Under the pieces are notes generated by a model. The model searched no databases. It saw nothing but the letters and a program-made list of their open reading frames with translations, and was not told the origin of the DNA. A DNA stretch of 20,094 nt from Reclinomonas americana ATCC 50394 (lineage: Eukaryota; Jakobida; Jakobea; Jakobida). Both the position numbers and the translations under genes were made by a program. Below, one piece after another: positions 8,979 to 20,094 of this stretch; position 1 is the first letter of the stretch; each line of letters starts with the position of its first letter. Where the stretch lies: contig PS015045.1 of assembly GCA_048213135.1 (NCBI GenBank), positions 148,980-169,073 of the forward strand, written 5' to 3'.

Positions 8979-9784
8979 TGATGGTTGTCTACGGTGGCTG
9001 CCACTGCAGCTGGCTGCGAGGTGGAGGCTGCCTGCCGGAGTTTCAAGTAGCCCATGTCACGGATTCAAATGCACTTGAGACACAACGTCAGCCTTGTGGT
9101 GATGGATCGCAATTCTCGACTTGCAATTGTACATATGCATGTTCGCGATCGGAGCTCCGGATCCGATCGCAAGAGCGCAGGAAACCTGCTACTGGCTCAA
9201 GACCGGTGTTTGTGTTATTTCGGATACCGGTTGAACTTGGTCATCAAGACGACTGTTGCTTGTTTGTTGGTGAATGTATTGTCGTTGTTTCGTCCGGATC
9301 CACAAAACGAACCAAATCCCTTGCCGACGATTTACCTTGGCATTCCAATGGCATACAGAAACACAGTTCTCTTCTCCAACGTCCGACCTCCCGTAGGAGG
9401 AGGCAAAGCCAATCATACGCTTGTTGGTTTCATTAGGATTTCGTGGCGAACAGATGTCCACAAATCGATATCCCAAGCCGACAATGGTCTAATCATTCCA
9501 ATGGCATGCAGAAGCTCAGGTACTCTTCTCCAACGGTCATCCTCCTCTTGAGGAGGCAGTGCCCAAGCTTTCCGCACGCGTACGCGCCTGAATACAGATA
9601 CGAATTCAATGCAATTGTATTCCTGTTTTCCATCGCTCGCATCGTCGCTTCCTTTGCGCTCCTATTCCCAGCACAGCACAGCCTTCACGCAGACAATGCA
9701 AGTGCCCATGAAGTCCACAGAATGCATCTGTTCGGAATATTCGCTTGTCCAAGAAATTCACTCACTCACACACATTGTCGGCGA
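8979..9784. other. Intergenic region with a diverged duplicated segment
   Basis: About 800 bp between the divergent SET and first membrane-protein genes. Several frames are open but none shows a motif or coding bias I trust. Two related segments of about 70 bp lie at about 9340-9407 and 9496-9561: both run CATTCCAATGGCAT[AG]CAGAA, then CTCTTCTCCAACG, then a CCTCC and GAGGAGGCA ending. Confidence 0.55.
9340..9561 (+). repeat. Two diverged direct repeats, about 156 bp apart
   Basis: Copy 1 (about 9340-9407) and copy 2 (about 9496-9561) share the ordered words CATTCCAATGGCAT, CAGAA, CTCTTCTCCAACG and GAGGAGGCA, with scattered substitutions. This looks like an old local duplication or the remains of a dispersed repeat. 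Confidence 0.65.
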
Positions 9785-10457
9785 ATGAGTGGTCCCCCAC
9801 TTCCCCCACTTCCCCCCGCCTTCCCGACCACCTTTGCAGGCTGCACTGATGCATTCACCTTCCTCAAGGTGTGTGCTCACGTGAACACGCACATGCATGA
9901 CGCATGCAGCACTCGTGCGCGACTCTCTCCTTCTCACACACTCACACATCTGCTCTCTCTGTGACTCACTCAGGTGTTTTACATTACCACTGGCGTGTGT
10001 CTCGTCGCCTCTGTGGTGTACAACACACTCGCGGAGCTGCGCAATCGGTGAGTATGAGAGAGAGACACATATTGCTTCATTCTCTGTGTGTGTCTCACTG
10101 CCTCTCTCTCTTTCTCTGTCAGTGATGTGCTGACGAGCTCAGAGCAACTGCGTACGGCCAACTTGCGAGTGTGGCTGTATCAGTCGCTGCGAGTGGTGTC
10201 GTTTGTTAACTGTCTCAGTTGCGTGCAAAGGAGAGAGAGTGTGTGTGAGAGAGAGAGAGTGAGTGTGAGAGAGAGAAAGAGTGAGTGAGTGTGTGAGTGT
10301 GTGGGAGAGAGAGAGTGTGTGAGAGAGAGTGGGAAGAGAGAGAATGACAGTTTTTCCGCCGTATCGCACCTGTGCATGTGCTCTTCGTGCTACTCTGCTC
10401 ACTCTCCTTTCTCTCTGGGTGTCTTCTTCCNNNNNNNNNNNNNNNNNNNNNNNNNNN

Positions 10458-10502
<45 letters not shown>

Positions 10503-12741
10503 GGAGAGAGTCGATTGCCTGTCCTTCTTCCTCTGTTGCAATGCTGTTCCTCGCCTCTCTGTTCTTGGAACTGAGAAGTCTGTACTTCTTGCACTCGGTG
10601 GAGTTTCGTCCGCAAGATCGACCCGTGCGGTGATTGGGGCTTTCTTTTGCTTTCCTCGAGCCACGGAGAAGAGCTCCTTTGTGCAATCGTCTCGTCGTGC
10701 TCTGTCCCGCTGTAACGTGCTACATTCTTGCCCAGCAAGTGATTTGCTTTGTACACATGATCATCCTTTATCTTTATCCCCCCCCCTCTCTCTATCCCCA
10801 TGCCAACCCTCTCTATCCCACCCGCAGTGGCCACCATCTACATGTTCCAGGACGACTTTACCTGCATTCTTCCGCAAGCCGGGTGCGTACGCATCGTCAA
10901 CCCACCATTGTTGTTGCTCTCTTTCTAACTCTCATCACTGCGCAGTGGACACACGGGAGTTTTGTCGCAAGATGCGCTCGTATCGTGCACACACTACGTT
11001 CTCACCTCCGCCGCACAGATCATCCCCGCGTGGAAGGGCTACTATGTCGCCGGCTTGACCAAGCAGATGATCATCATTGCCGTGTGGTTTGTCGGCTGCT
11101 GCTGCTGCTGCTGCTGTTGCTCGTTTGGCGTGGCGCTCATCGATTGTCTCTACACAGGTCATGGCTGTTTGTGCTGGTGGCCAAGTCGCCCGACTGGCTG
11201 TTGTACTTGCTCTTGATCCTCGACCTCATTTTTGGAGTGCGTGTGCTCATCATCTACTGAATACCTCCTCCTGTCGCCTCACACCCACCTCCCTCTGCCC
11301 AGATCGGTTATTTTATCACCGAAATCATCCTGTTCGGGTACGCTCCGGTACGCAAATGATTGCTTCTTTTCCGCGCACGAGATGCAGAGCGTGGTCCCTT
11401 CTCACACACACACACCACAGTTGCCTGTCAACTACACTCTCGTCGGCTTTAGTCTCGCGGTGCGTAAGCGCACTGTGTCGTCCCTCCCATCGTCGCCCCT
11501 TTTGCTCATCACATGCACCACGCAGTTTGTATTCGGGCTCTTCTTGCTATTTGTTTTCGGTGCAAGTTGCGTCTCGGCCGCCATTGAACTCACTTTTGTA
11601 GATGTAAGTCGCTCACTCCCCCCCTCTTTCAGCCGGCACGATCGTGGCCGTGGTGGCTGGCCTGAAGCGACGCTCGTCGCCGGCAGCCTTGCGCGCACTG
11701 CTGAAGCTGTCGGCCGTGGGTACGGCTGCGCTCGGCTTTGCCTTTGTCGTTGTGTGCTTCGAGTACGGCCTGTTGCGTGCGATTGTCGGGTATTTGTGTT
11801 GTCGTGCGCTGGATGACTCACTTGTGTGGCGCAGTGAACTCGACCAACCATACGTGTACAAGCACACCGCGCTCATCACGTTCTTCTACTTTTTCTTCGA
11901 CTGCTTGGCTGGATTGTTGCGTGGAGGGAGAAACAGAGAAAGAGAGAAACGAAAGAGAAATGGAGAGAGAAACCAACAATTTCATGGTGATACTTGTTGA
12001 TGTCGATTGCCTTGCTTCGTCTCTTGGGGCCTGTTTCTGTTTCCTCCCAGAGCTTGGAGTCTCTCTCTCTCTCTCTCTTTGGCTTCAAATTCCTCTCCTT
12101 CTTCTTCTTCCCGAACTCATTCGGTTTCTTCCTCTTCACGTGCTTGCGATGCTGCATTGTTTGTCCGTCTTCCCGAACACCATCTTCTTTTCGCGTTTCG
12201 TCTCTTCCGTCAACTCCTCTCCTGTCTCTCTCGTCTTCTGCTATTGCTGCTGCTGCCTTTGTGGCAACTGCGGCGCTGGCTACTCTACGTGTCCTGCCCC
12301 TTATGCTTCTGCTTCCTTCTCTCCTCTTCTCATTCCTCTTCTTCTTCGTTTGGCTTTGCTGCTTATGTGACCGCGGCGGCGCTGACTCGTTTTTATCACC
12401 TCATTCCGTTTTGTTACTCCTCTCCTTCTCTCTCTTGTCCTCATTATCTTCTTTCAAATCCTACTCCACTCTCTATTCCTCCCACGTGACCTCACTTCCT
12501 GCCCCTATCCTCGCGCAGCCTCATCGCCCTGCTGCTCAACATGCCATGGGACAAGTCCGCGTCGGTAAGCCCTGCTTGCCACTCGCTCGTGCCACTGCCT
12601 CCCCCACTCACCTACCTTTCCCCACAGGCCGGTAGCACTGGCGGTACGCGCATGAACAAGTCGGCCTCCAAGGCCAGCATGCGAAGCGGCAGCACCATGT
12701 CCACCGACACCAACGTCGGACCCAACAACAACCAGCTCTAA
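9785..12741 (+). CDS. Seven-helix membrane protein, paralogue 1
   Basis: Exons 9785-9868, 9974-10047, 10123-10217, 10828-10882, 10946-10958, 11019-11086, 11158-11236, 11303-11347, 11421-11459, 11526-11565, 11633-11771, 11835-11915, 12519-12564 and 12628-12741 give 323 aa in continuous phase. After a Pro-rich start and FAGCTDAFTFLK come about seven hydrophobic helices (roughly residues 30-48, 71-92, 122-139, 143-169, 176-205, 224-243, 253-278). A positively charged loop (LKRRSSPAALRALLKL) lies between helices 5 and 6; the motif ALLLNMPW closes the last helix; a Ser/Thr-rich tail follows. The topology resembles a 7-TM receptor or TOM1/GPR137-like protein, but I recognise no family signature. 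Exon lengths and phases match the next gene almost exactly, which confirms the model; this copy has two extra introns (11087-11157, 11566-11632). Four donors are GTTGCG (10218, 11566, 11772, 11916). The CTG-rich stretch at 11096-11117 is intronic. Confidence 0.85.
10218..10827 (+). repeat. GA-microsatellite intron with 27-N gap
   Basis: 610-nt intron 3 of paralogue 1. It opens with interrupted GA/GT repeats (about 10230-10350), then has a 27-N gap (10431-10457) directly followed by a pure AG run (10458-10499). The matching intron in paralogue 2 (14586-14645) is only 60 nt, so the repeat is an expansion private to this copy. Confidence 0.85.
11916..12518 (+). other. Long pyrimidine-rich intron
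   Basis: 603-nt intron with donor GTTGCG and acceptor GCGCAG. From about 12030 it is dominated by CT, TTC and CTT runs. The corresponding intron of paralogue 2 (16456-16516) is 61 nt. Open frames of more than 150 codons across it are products of the biased composition. Confidence 0.75.
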
Positions 12742-13345
12742 GAAGCTAGAGTTCACGCCTGAGCCTTCCACTGCTCTCTTACTCTCGCCTGTCTGTCTCC
12801 TTTCCCCACTGTCTCACTGTTTACCGCAATGAACGCATGCTTTAACCGTATCGCAGTGGCAGTGCAAGAGGGCATTCGAATGCCTGCTCACGAGGGAATG
12901 GAAAAGTCGAACTGCGGACGGCCTTCACGTCTTCGCACTCATGTCTTCATCGACACGTCCACATGAAGTCTCCGCGCGACCGGTGTCCTTTTCCGATATC
13001 TCGGCGAACAAGAGGTACGCAATGCCACTGTTTACATCGACCAGCCACACCGACTAGTTCTTGAATAGAGGTACAATAATGCAGAACCCTACCACCCTAC
13101 AGCAACTGCGAAGCCTGTAGTTCTTCAAGTGTCTTTTTTTCGATATCTCGGCGAACAATGTCGCTGTTTTCTCGTGCACTGTTTCATCGCGATTGCGGCG
13201 ATCGATCTCTCATGTGCAGCAACGTATGATTGAATTCCCCGTTCGGATGAGCAGTGCAACGTGGTGCTTTGTATCATGCAACAAACAACACGGAATTTCA
13301 TTGATTGCTGCTGTATCAGTCACTCAATCACTCAATCACTCAATC
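12742..13345. other. Intergenic region between tandem paralogues
   Basis: 604 bp with no supported gene. It contains two copies of an 18-bp word, CGATATCTCGGCGAACAA, at 12994-13011 and 13141-13158, each preceded by GTGTC plus a T-rich run, and a CACTCAAT tandem just before the next start (about 13320-13345). Confidence 0.6.
12994..13158 (+). repeat. Pair of 18-bp direct repeats
   Basis: Identical CGATATCTCGGCGAACAA at 12994-13011 and 13141-13158, 147 bp apart, each with similar GTGTC-T-rich 5' context. They lie in the 3' flank of paralogue 1 and 5' flank of paralogue 2; function unknown. Confidence 0.85.
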
Positions 13346-13498
13346 ATGGAGCCCATCCCACCATTTCCCGTTCCGAGGCCCTTTGCAGGCTGTACAGATG
13401 CCATGACCTTTCTCAAAGTTACACTCAGAGAGAGAGAGAGCAAAGCATGAATGCACCTTTGAATCTGTGAATCACTCTCACTCACTGACTCTCAGTGT

Positions 13499-13543
<45 letters not shown>

Positions 13544-16500
13544 GAGACGAAGAGAGTGTGTGTCGTCTCTGTNNNNNNNNNNNNNNNNNNNNNNNNNNNN
13601 NNNNNNNNNNNNNNNNNNNNNNNNNNNNNNNNNNNNNNNNNNNNNNNNNNNNNNNNNNNNNNNNNNNNNNNNNNNNNNNNNNNNNNNNNNNNNNNNNNNN
13701 NNNNNNNNNNNNNNNNNNNNNNNNNNNNNNNNNNNNNNNNNNNNNNNNNNNNNNNNNNNNNNTCTCTCTGCATTCACTCGTCATCACTCACCTTCTCTCT
13801 TTCACTCTCACTCACTCTCTCAGAGCAGCATCGCTCACACACTGCATTCAGTCACTCGTCACTCACTGTTCTTCCTCGCTTTTCCTCCCCGTTGCCTTCC
13901 CTTTTCCCTCCTCCGTGTTCTTCATTTTACCCTCATTCACTCAGGTTTACTCCATCACGCCCTCATTCACTCACTCCTCTCTGTTTCCTCACTCGTTTGC
14001 TTACTGTTCTTCTTCCCCTTTCCTCCCCTTTTCCTCCCCTTTCCCTCACAGGGTTGCTCAATCACGCCCTCCTTCACTCACTCCTCTCTGTTTCCTCACT
14101 CGTTTGCTCACTGATCTTCCTCCCCTTTCCATCCCCCTTTCCTTCCCTCGCCTCACAGGTTTACTCCATCACGCCCTCATTCACTCCTCTCAGTTTCCTC
14201 ACTCGTTTGCTCACTATTCTTCCTCCCCTTTCATCCCCTTTTCCTTCCCTTCCGCTCACAGGGTTGCTCACTCACGCCCTCATTCACTCTCTCCTCTCTG
14301 TTTCCTCACTCGTTTGCTCACAATTCTTCCTCCCCTTTCCTCCCCTTTCCCTCCCAGGTATACTCCATCACCGCTTGCATCGCTCTGGCCGCGTGCTTTG
14401 TTTACAACACCATTGCTGGCTTGCGCAATCGGTCAGTCAGACTCCTCTCCACTACACGCTCTTCTCCTTCGCTCATTATCATGACTCCAGTGAATACCTC
14501 CGATCGCTTCCGGAAAAGGCATCGGCGCTCGGTCGCATCTATCTGTACCAGGCGCTGCGATTGGTGTCTCTGGGCGATGCCATTTGTGAGTTGTGAGCAA
14601 AGAGTGTCTCGTTTTCTCGGACGTTCTTCTCATCGATGAGTGCAGCGGCCACGGTGTACCTCTTTCAGGATTGGTTGACGTGTGTGGCTCCACAAGCAGG
14701 GTTGCGTCTCTCTCACTCGCTGTTTCATGTGTTTCGCAGCTCGTGTCGTCGTGTATCTCTCTGTCACTCTCACTCTCACTCGCTCTCTTGTTGATTGCCT
14801 ATGTTCCACCTTTGTATCCCCATCTCATAGCATGTACTCCTCGGTGTTTTCTGCTCTGAAATATTCGCCTAACCACACCCGTCTCCGTCTGTGCGATGCG
14901 CCTTCACCTCCTCCGTCCTTTATTCATTTTGTTTTTCCCTTTTTCCTCTCTCATCGTCCTTCCTGCGACTGCTGTCTGTCTCTCACTGTGCCTGCCCCTC
15001 TGCACTGTTCACTGACTTTTCGATTTCTGCAGCGGCCGTCAAGGGGTCTGTGGACAAAAGCCAGCTCTTCACATGTGCCGCTCTCTCTCCGCTCACTTCT
15101 CATCCCTCTCCCCGCTCACAAAGGTGTTGGACTCGTGGAAGGCCTACTACATCCTGGCCGTGTGCAAGCAAATGATAATTATCGCGACGTGGAGCTCCAC
15201 CTTCACGCTGGTGACGCAGTCGTCCAAGTGGGTCATGTTGACGTTTTTGGCGGCCGATGCGTTTTTCGGGGTGCGTGCATTCAGGTCCAGGCGTCTGTCT
15301 CTTGCTCGTCTCACCCCCGTTGCTTGCAGGTCAGCTACATGATCACTGAGGGCATCTTGTGGACGAAGCCACTCGTTGCGTTTACCGATACCTCGAGGGC
15401 AGGCACTCCCTGCATACTGACATGCTTTTCCGCGACGCAGTTTCCCGTGGCCGTGACACTGACCAGGCTGAATGCAGCGGTAGGCATCCATCTGTATTGC
15501 TTCTTTTCATCAAGATCTCGATTTGTTTCCTCGTCTCCCCTTTCGCTCTCTCGTGATCCTATTTGGTTTCGATCTCGCTTTCCCTCTCTCTTCTCCTCTC
15601 CTCCCTCTCCCCTTCTCTCTCGTGATCCCTTTCTGCTTCGATATTGTCCTCCATCGCCGCCAGTCATGCTTCGCTCTCTCTCTTTCTCATGCCATGCCAC
15701 GTTGCTGTGCCGTCCCTTTGCTTGGGCTGGTGCAGTTGGCTGTTTCCGCTCACTCTTCCTGCCAACCCGCCTCGCCTTGCTCTCTCGTACCACCCTGTTT
15801 TTCCCCTCTCTTCGCTGCGAGGTCCGCTGCCTGCATGTCTCCAGGACGTTCTCTGTCGCTCGCTTCTCCATCTGTCTGTTCTGTCTGTCTGCCTGCCTGT
15901 CTCTTCTTCTGTCTCTCACTCTCCCTGTTATTGCGTCTCTCCTTGTCTTGTTTCCATTGCAGTCCATCATCTGCACTTTCTTTTCCCTCCTTCCATTCCA
16001 CTCATCTCTCTCCCTCTCTCTCCTTGTCTGTGTCTCCTTGTCCTGTTTCCTTTGCAGCTCTCTCTCTCTCTCTTTCCCTCTTCTCCCCTTCTTCTCACTC
16101 TCCCGCTTCCCTTATTCCGCAGTTCGCCCTCGGCCTCCTCTGCATCTTCATGTGCGTGCTGGTCGGCACCCTCAGCACCATGATCCGCGGCTGGAGCAAG
16201 TTTGGCACCTCGGGCTTGCGTCTCGCTCTGCTGAAGCTCACCGCCATTGGCACCACCGCCTTGGCGTTCTCGCTGACCGTGGTGGCCTACCTGTTTGGCG
16301 TGTTGCGTTGTTTTTCCCCCCGCATCTACCTCCCGCAATTTGTGCCTTTTTTGTTCACGTCGCGCCCGATGCAGAATCGCCGAGGACGTCTTCACGATCC
16401 AGAACGAGTCGCTAGTCACCTTCTTGTACTACTTTTTCGACTTTACGGATGCCATGTTGCGTCATTGTGCGCGCTGACATGTGCCGCACTGCTTTCTTAC

Positions 16501-16798
16501 CCCACCCGTCGCACAGCATGATTGCGCTGCTGCTCAACATGCCGTGGAACAAGGAGTCGCTGTCGGTACGTTAACCGTCCTCCTCCGTTCTCCCGCTGTT
16601 GTGCGCACACTCTCAACTCACCCCTGTGTGCAGAGCGCGGCAGCCAGCTTCCGCCAGTCAACCGCATCGCAGCTCAGGTCGCCATCGTCCCCAAGCGTCA
16701 CCAGCAGCGGAAGCCACCCGACGGACGGCAAAGCGCTGGTCACCAAGCAATCCAGCGTGCACACCGACAGCAGCAACACAAACGCAAACCAAGTGTAA
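13346..16798 (+). CDS. Seven-helix membrane protein, paralogue 2
   Basis: Exons 13346-13417, 14358-14431, 14491-14585, 14646-14700, 15033-15045, 15124-15270, 15330-15374, 15441-15479, 16123-16301, 16375-16455, 16517-16565 and 16634-16798 give 337 aa. The protein is collinear with paralogue 1: PFAGCTDAMTFLK, YNTIAGLRN, CKQMIIIATW, MITEGILW, LRLALLKLTAIGTTALAF, FLYYFFDF and ALLLNMPW all have direct counterparts. Exon lengths 74, 95, 55, 13, 45, 39 and 81 are the same in both genes; 147 equals 68+79 and 179 equals 40+139 there. About seven transmembrane helices are followed by a Ser/Thr/Gln-rich tail of about 60 residues, longer than in paralogue 1, a likely cytoplasmic regulatory end. Four donors are GTTGCG (14701, 15375, 16302, 16456). 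Intron 1 holds a tandem repeat array and a 190-N gap; intron 8 (15480-16122) is 643 nt of CT-rich sequence. No known family is recognised. Confidence 0.85.
13504..13762. repeat. GA microsatellite and 190-N gap in intron 1 of paralogue 2
   Basis: A (GA)n run of about 36 bp at 13504-13539 is followed by N from 13573 to 13762, with a CT run at the far side. The gap probably reflects failure to assemble through low-complexity sequence. Confidence 0.9.
13942..14357 (+). repeat. About 107-bp tandem array carrying decoy 3' splice sites
   Basis: Unit boundaries fall at CAG trinucleotides ending at 13944, 14051, 14158, 14261 and 14357, so periods are 107, 107, 103 and 96 bp. Each unit starts just after CAG with GGTTTACTCCATCACG or GGGTTGCTCA[AC]TCACG, and continues CCCTC, TTCACTC, CTCTC[TA]GTTTCCTCACTCG, then TTTGCT[CT]AC and a C/T tract. 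Two unit types alternate. The last boundary is the genuine acceptor and the exon 2 start (GTATACTCCATCACC), so the array is built from a duplicated intron-exon border. Confidence 0.9.
15480..16122 (+). other. Long CT-rich intron of paralogue 2
   Basis: 643 nt between donor GTAGGC and acceptor CCGCAG, almost entirely C/T with repeated CTCTCT and CTGTCT runs; no coding signal. The matching intron of paralogue 1 (11460-11525) is 66 nt. Confidence 0.75.
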
Positions 16799-16835
16799 CA
16801 GTAGCATATTTTTTTGATTCGTGATTCGTGCGACC

Positions 16836-18939
<2,104 letters not shown>

Positions 18940-18998
18940 GAGGAAAGAAAGGCACGCACGTCCACACGCATACACACGTCCCGAGAGACAAGGACAGA
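18940..18998. promoter_or_regulatory. 59-bp divergent inter-start region
   Basis: Inferred start codons at 18939 (-) and 18999 (+) leave only 59 bp, so one short bidirectional promoter, or overlapping 5' ends, must serve both genes. No core promoter motif is obvious. This depends on both start choices being right. Confidence 0.4.
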
Positions 18999-19824
18999 AT
19001 GAGAACTCGCCAGAGGCTAAAGAAACAGCATTTGCGACTAGTACAGAGAACAGCAAGCTTATTCTGCAAGCTTGTGCATTCTTTCCTCACGTTCTCCCTC
19101 CCCCTGCCTCCCTTCCCCGTTTTCCGCAGTCCTCCGACGAAGTCGTCAACATCCTCCGCTGGTGCCGTCGCACCTCCACCCGCCTGCGCACGCTCGACCA
19201 GGACGCGCAATCGCTCCGTGGCGCTCCCTTCCTGCTCTTCCCGAGCAAGTACGTCAAGTCGCAGTTCACGGCCAGCAGCACCGAGCAGATGCTGTCGGTG
19301 GTGGACATGTGCAACGGATCGTTTGATCACCTGGAGCTGTCGAGCCTCGGCCAGGTCGAGGAGTGTCTGCGGGAGGTGTATGCGCGACTGAGGACGTTTG
19401 AGGCGAGCCTGCGATCGCTCTCCATTCGACATCCAGTGGATAGAGTTGCGTTGCGAAGTAAGGGGAGGAAGAAGGCTGGAAGATGAGTGCTTTCTTCTTT
19501 GTCTTACATTCTTGTGTGAGATGTGAGGAGTGCTTATGATTTCTCATTCTGTCTCATCCCCTTCTCCTGACGCTCCTTTCTTCCATCATAGGCCGCTCTG
19601 GAGGCTGCGGCAGCCAATGCCCGCGGGCAGGTGGCGGATTGTGTGCAGGAGCTGGCCGAGTTGGCCGTGGTTGTGCCGTCAAGTTGCGATGAGCTGTCCG
19701 TGTCGATTCTCGTGTCAATCTCTCACGTGTTGGACTGGCAAACAGGACAAGCAAGTCGTCGCGGCTCGTGGGCGCCATCCACAAAGGAAGTGCTCACTGT
19801 GCTTCCACCGTTTTCGCGTGCCAA
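18999..19824 (+). CDS. Alpha-helical protein of unknown function, 3' end unresolved
   Basis: Exons 18999-19073, 19130-19444, 19592-19682 and 19746-19824 are joined in phase. The product begins MRTRQRLKKQHLRLVQR, then SSDEVVNILRWCRR, TRLRTLDQDAQSLRG, FLLFPSKYVKSQF, EQMLSVVDMCNGSFDHLEL, VEECLREVYARLRTFEASL, AALEAAAANARGQVADCV and SWAPSTKEVLTVLPPF. Heptad-like Leu spacing suggests coiled coil or helical bundle; I do not recognise the family. Donors at 19445 and 19683 are GTTGCG, and a further GTTGCG at 19825 fits phase 2, with a possible acceptor near 19927 leading into a frame open to the window end. Without that last splice the frame stops at 19907-19909. The start is inferred: an in-frame splice from 19073 to 19130 gives KL-SSDEVV. 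Exon 2 is the best supported part. Confidence 0.6.
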
Positions 19825-19909
19825 GTTGCGTTCCTCAAAACAGATGCAAGACGCTCGTCGTGTACCTTCTGGTTCATGCCGCCATGATCTTCCCATTTCT
19901 GTCTTCTGA

Positions 19910-20094
19910 GTGCCATTCTCCTCTCAGTTGCAGTCACCGTCCCCTGTCACGCTTTGACCCCTGTCAATATATTTGCCTCCACTTTCCTAGTCTCTGCGCT
20001 TTCTGCCTCAATCTCGCACCACTTTCTTCGCCACCTCCGCTCAGTCTCAGCACTCTCTCTCTCGCTCTCCCTGTCTCTCTCTCTCTCTCTCTCT
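19910..20094. other. Right end: CT-rich sequence, possible last exon of the preceding gene
   Basis: Pyrimidine-rich sequence ending in a (CT)n run that reaches the window edge. It may hold a final exon from about 19929, or be intron or 3' flank; I cannot decide. Confidence 0.4.

Noticed and set aside
10959-11018. Continuous exon through this segment in paralogue 1, and 15046-15123 in paralogue 2
   Set aside because: Both read open, but the translated pieces do not align with each other, while removing both leaves GGHTG-IIPAWKGYY against GGRQG-VLDSWKAYY, equal in length. Treated as introns.
11087-11157. Poly-Cys/poly-Ala coding stretch from CTG repeats
   Set aside because: Comparison with paralogue 2 places it inside an intron; splicing gives AVWSWLFVLV matching ATWSSTFTLV.
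13556-14596. 300-codon Ser/Leu/Pro-rich frames over the tandem array
   Set aside because: They arise from C/T-rich repeats and run through N; frames shift between units of 107, 103 and 96 bp.
15480-16122. Long open frames rich in Ser, Leu and Cys
   Set aside because: Pure composition effect of a CT-rich intron; paralogue 1 has a short intron at the same place.

Overview
This is nuclear DNA from a compact, intron-rich unicellular eukaryote. The evidence is a cytosolic ribosomal protein uS7/RPS5 gene of eukaryotic type cut by introns, GT-AG introns mostly about 55-110 nt in nearly every gene, many dinucleotide and trinucleotide microsatellites inside introns, and four runs of N at assembly breaks plus one 27-N run. 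I cannot name the lineage from the window. Gene models below were built by hand from splice sites, reading phase, family motifs and, for two genes, paralogue-to-paralogue comparison.

Layout, left to right: (1) 432-2057 (+), a WD40-repeat protein with a Ser/Thr-Pro-rich tail. (2) 5800-2168 (-), convergent with it, a roughly 27-exon gene for a TerD-domain protein fused to SDS22-like leucine-rich repeats; this is the most unusual product here. (3) 7829-6918 (-), RPS5, five exons visible and the last one(s) lost in a gap. (4) 8918-8247 (-), a minimal SET-domain methyltransferase with a post-SET Cys motif. (5) 9785-12741 (+) and 13346-16798 (+), two tandem paralogues encoding about seven-helix membrane proteins, with matching exon lengths and phases. 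(6) 18939-16836 (-), a Ser/Pro/Ala-rich coiled-coil protein. (7) 18999 to at least 19824 (+), divergent from (6), a helical protein of unknown function whose 3' end is unclear.

Three things stand out beyond the gene list. First, many introns begin with GTTGCG in place of a usual donor; paralogous introns swap GTTGCG for GTGCGT, GTGAGT or GTACGC. Second, a perfect 69-bp inverted repeat sits exactly at the edges of two N gaps (6219-6287 and 8133-8201), which is what results when the contig carrying RPS5 was placed in the wrong orientation: flipped, it overlaps the left contig by 69 bp and RPS5 becomes divergent from the TerD-LRR gene. Third, intron 1 of the second membrane-protein gene holds a roughly 107-bp tandem array in which each unit carries a copy of the real 3' splice boundary.

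The genes do not form an obvious pathway: they are a typical protist gene mix (housekeeping, chromatin, membrane, scaffold proteins) packed with short intergenic spaces.
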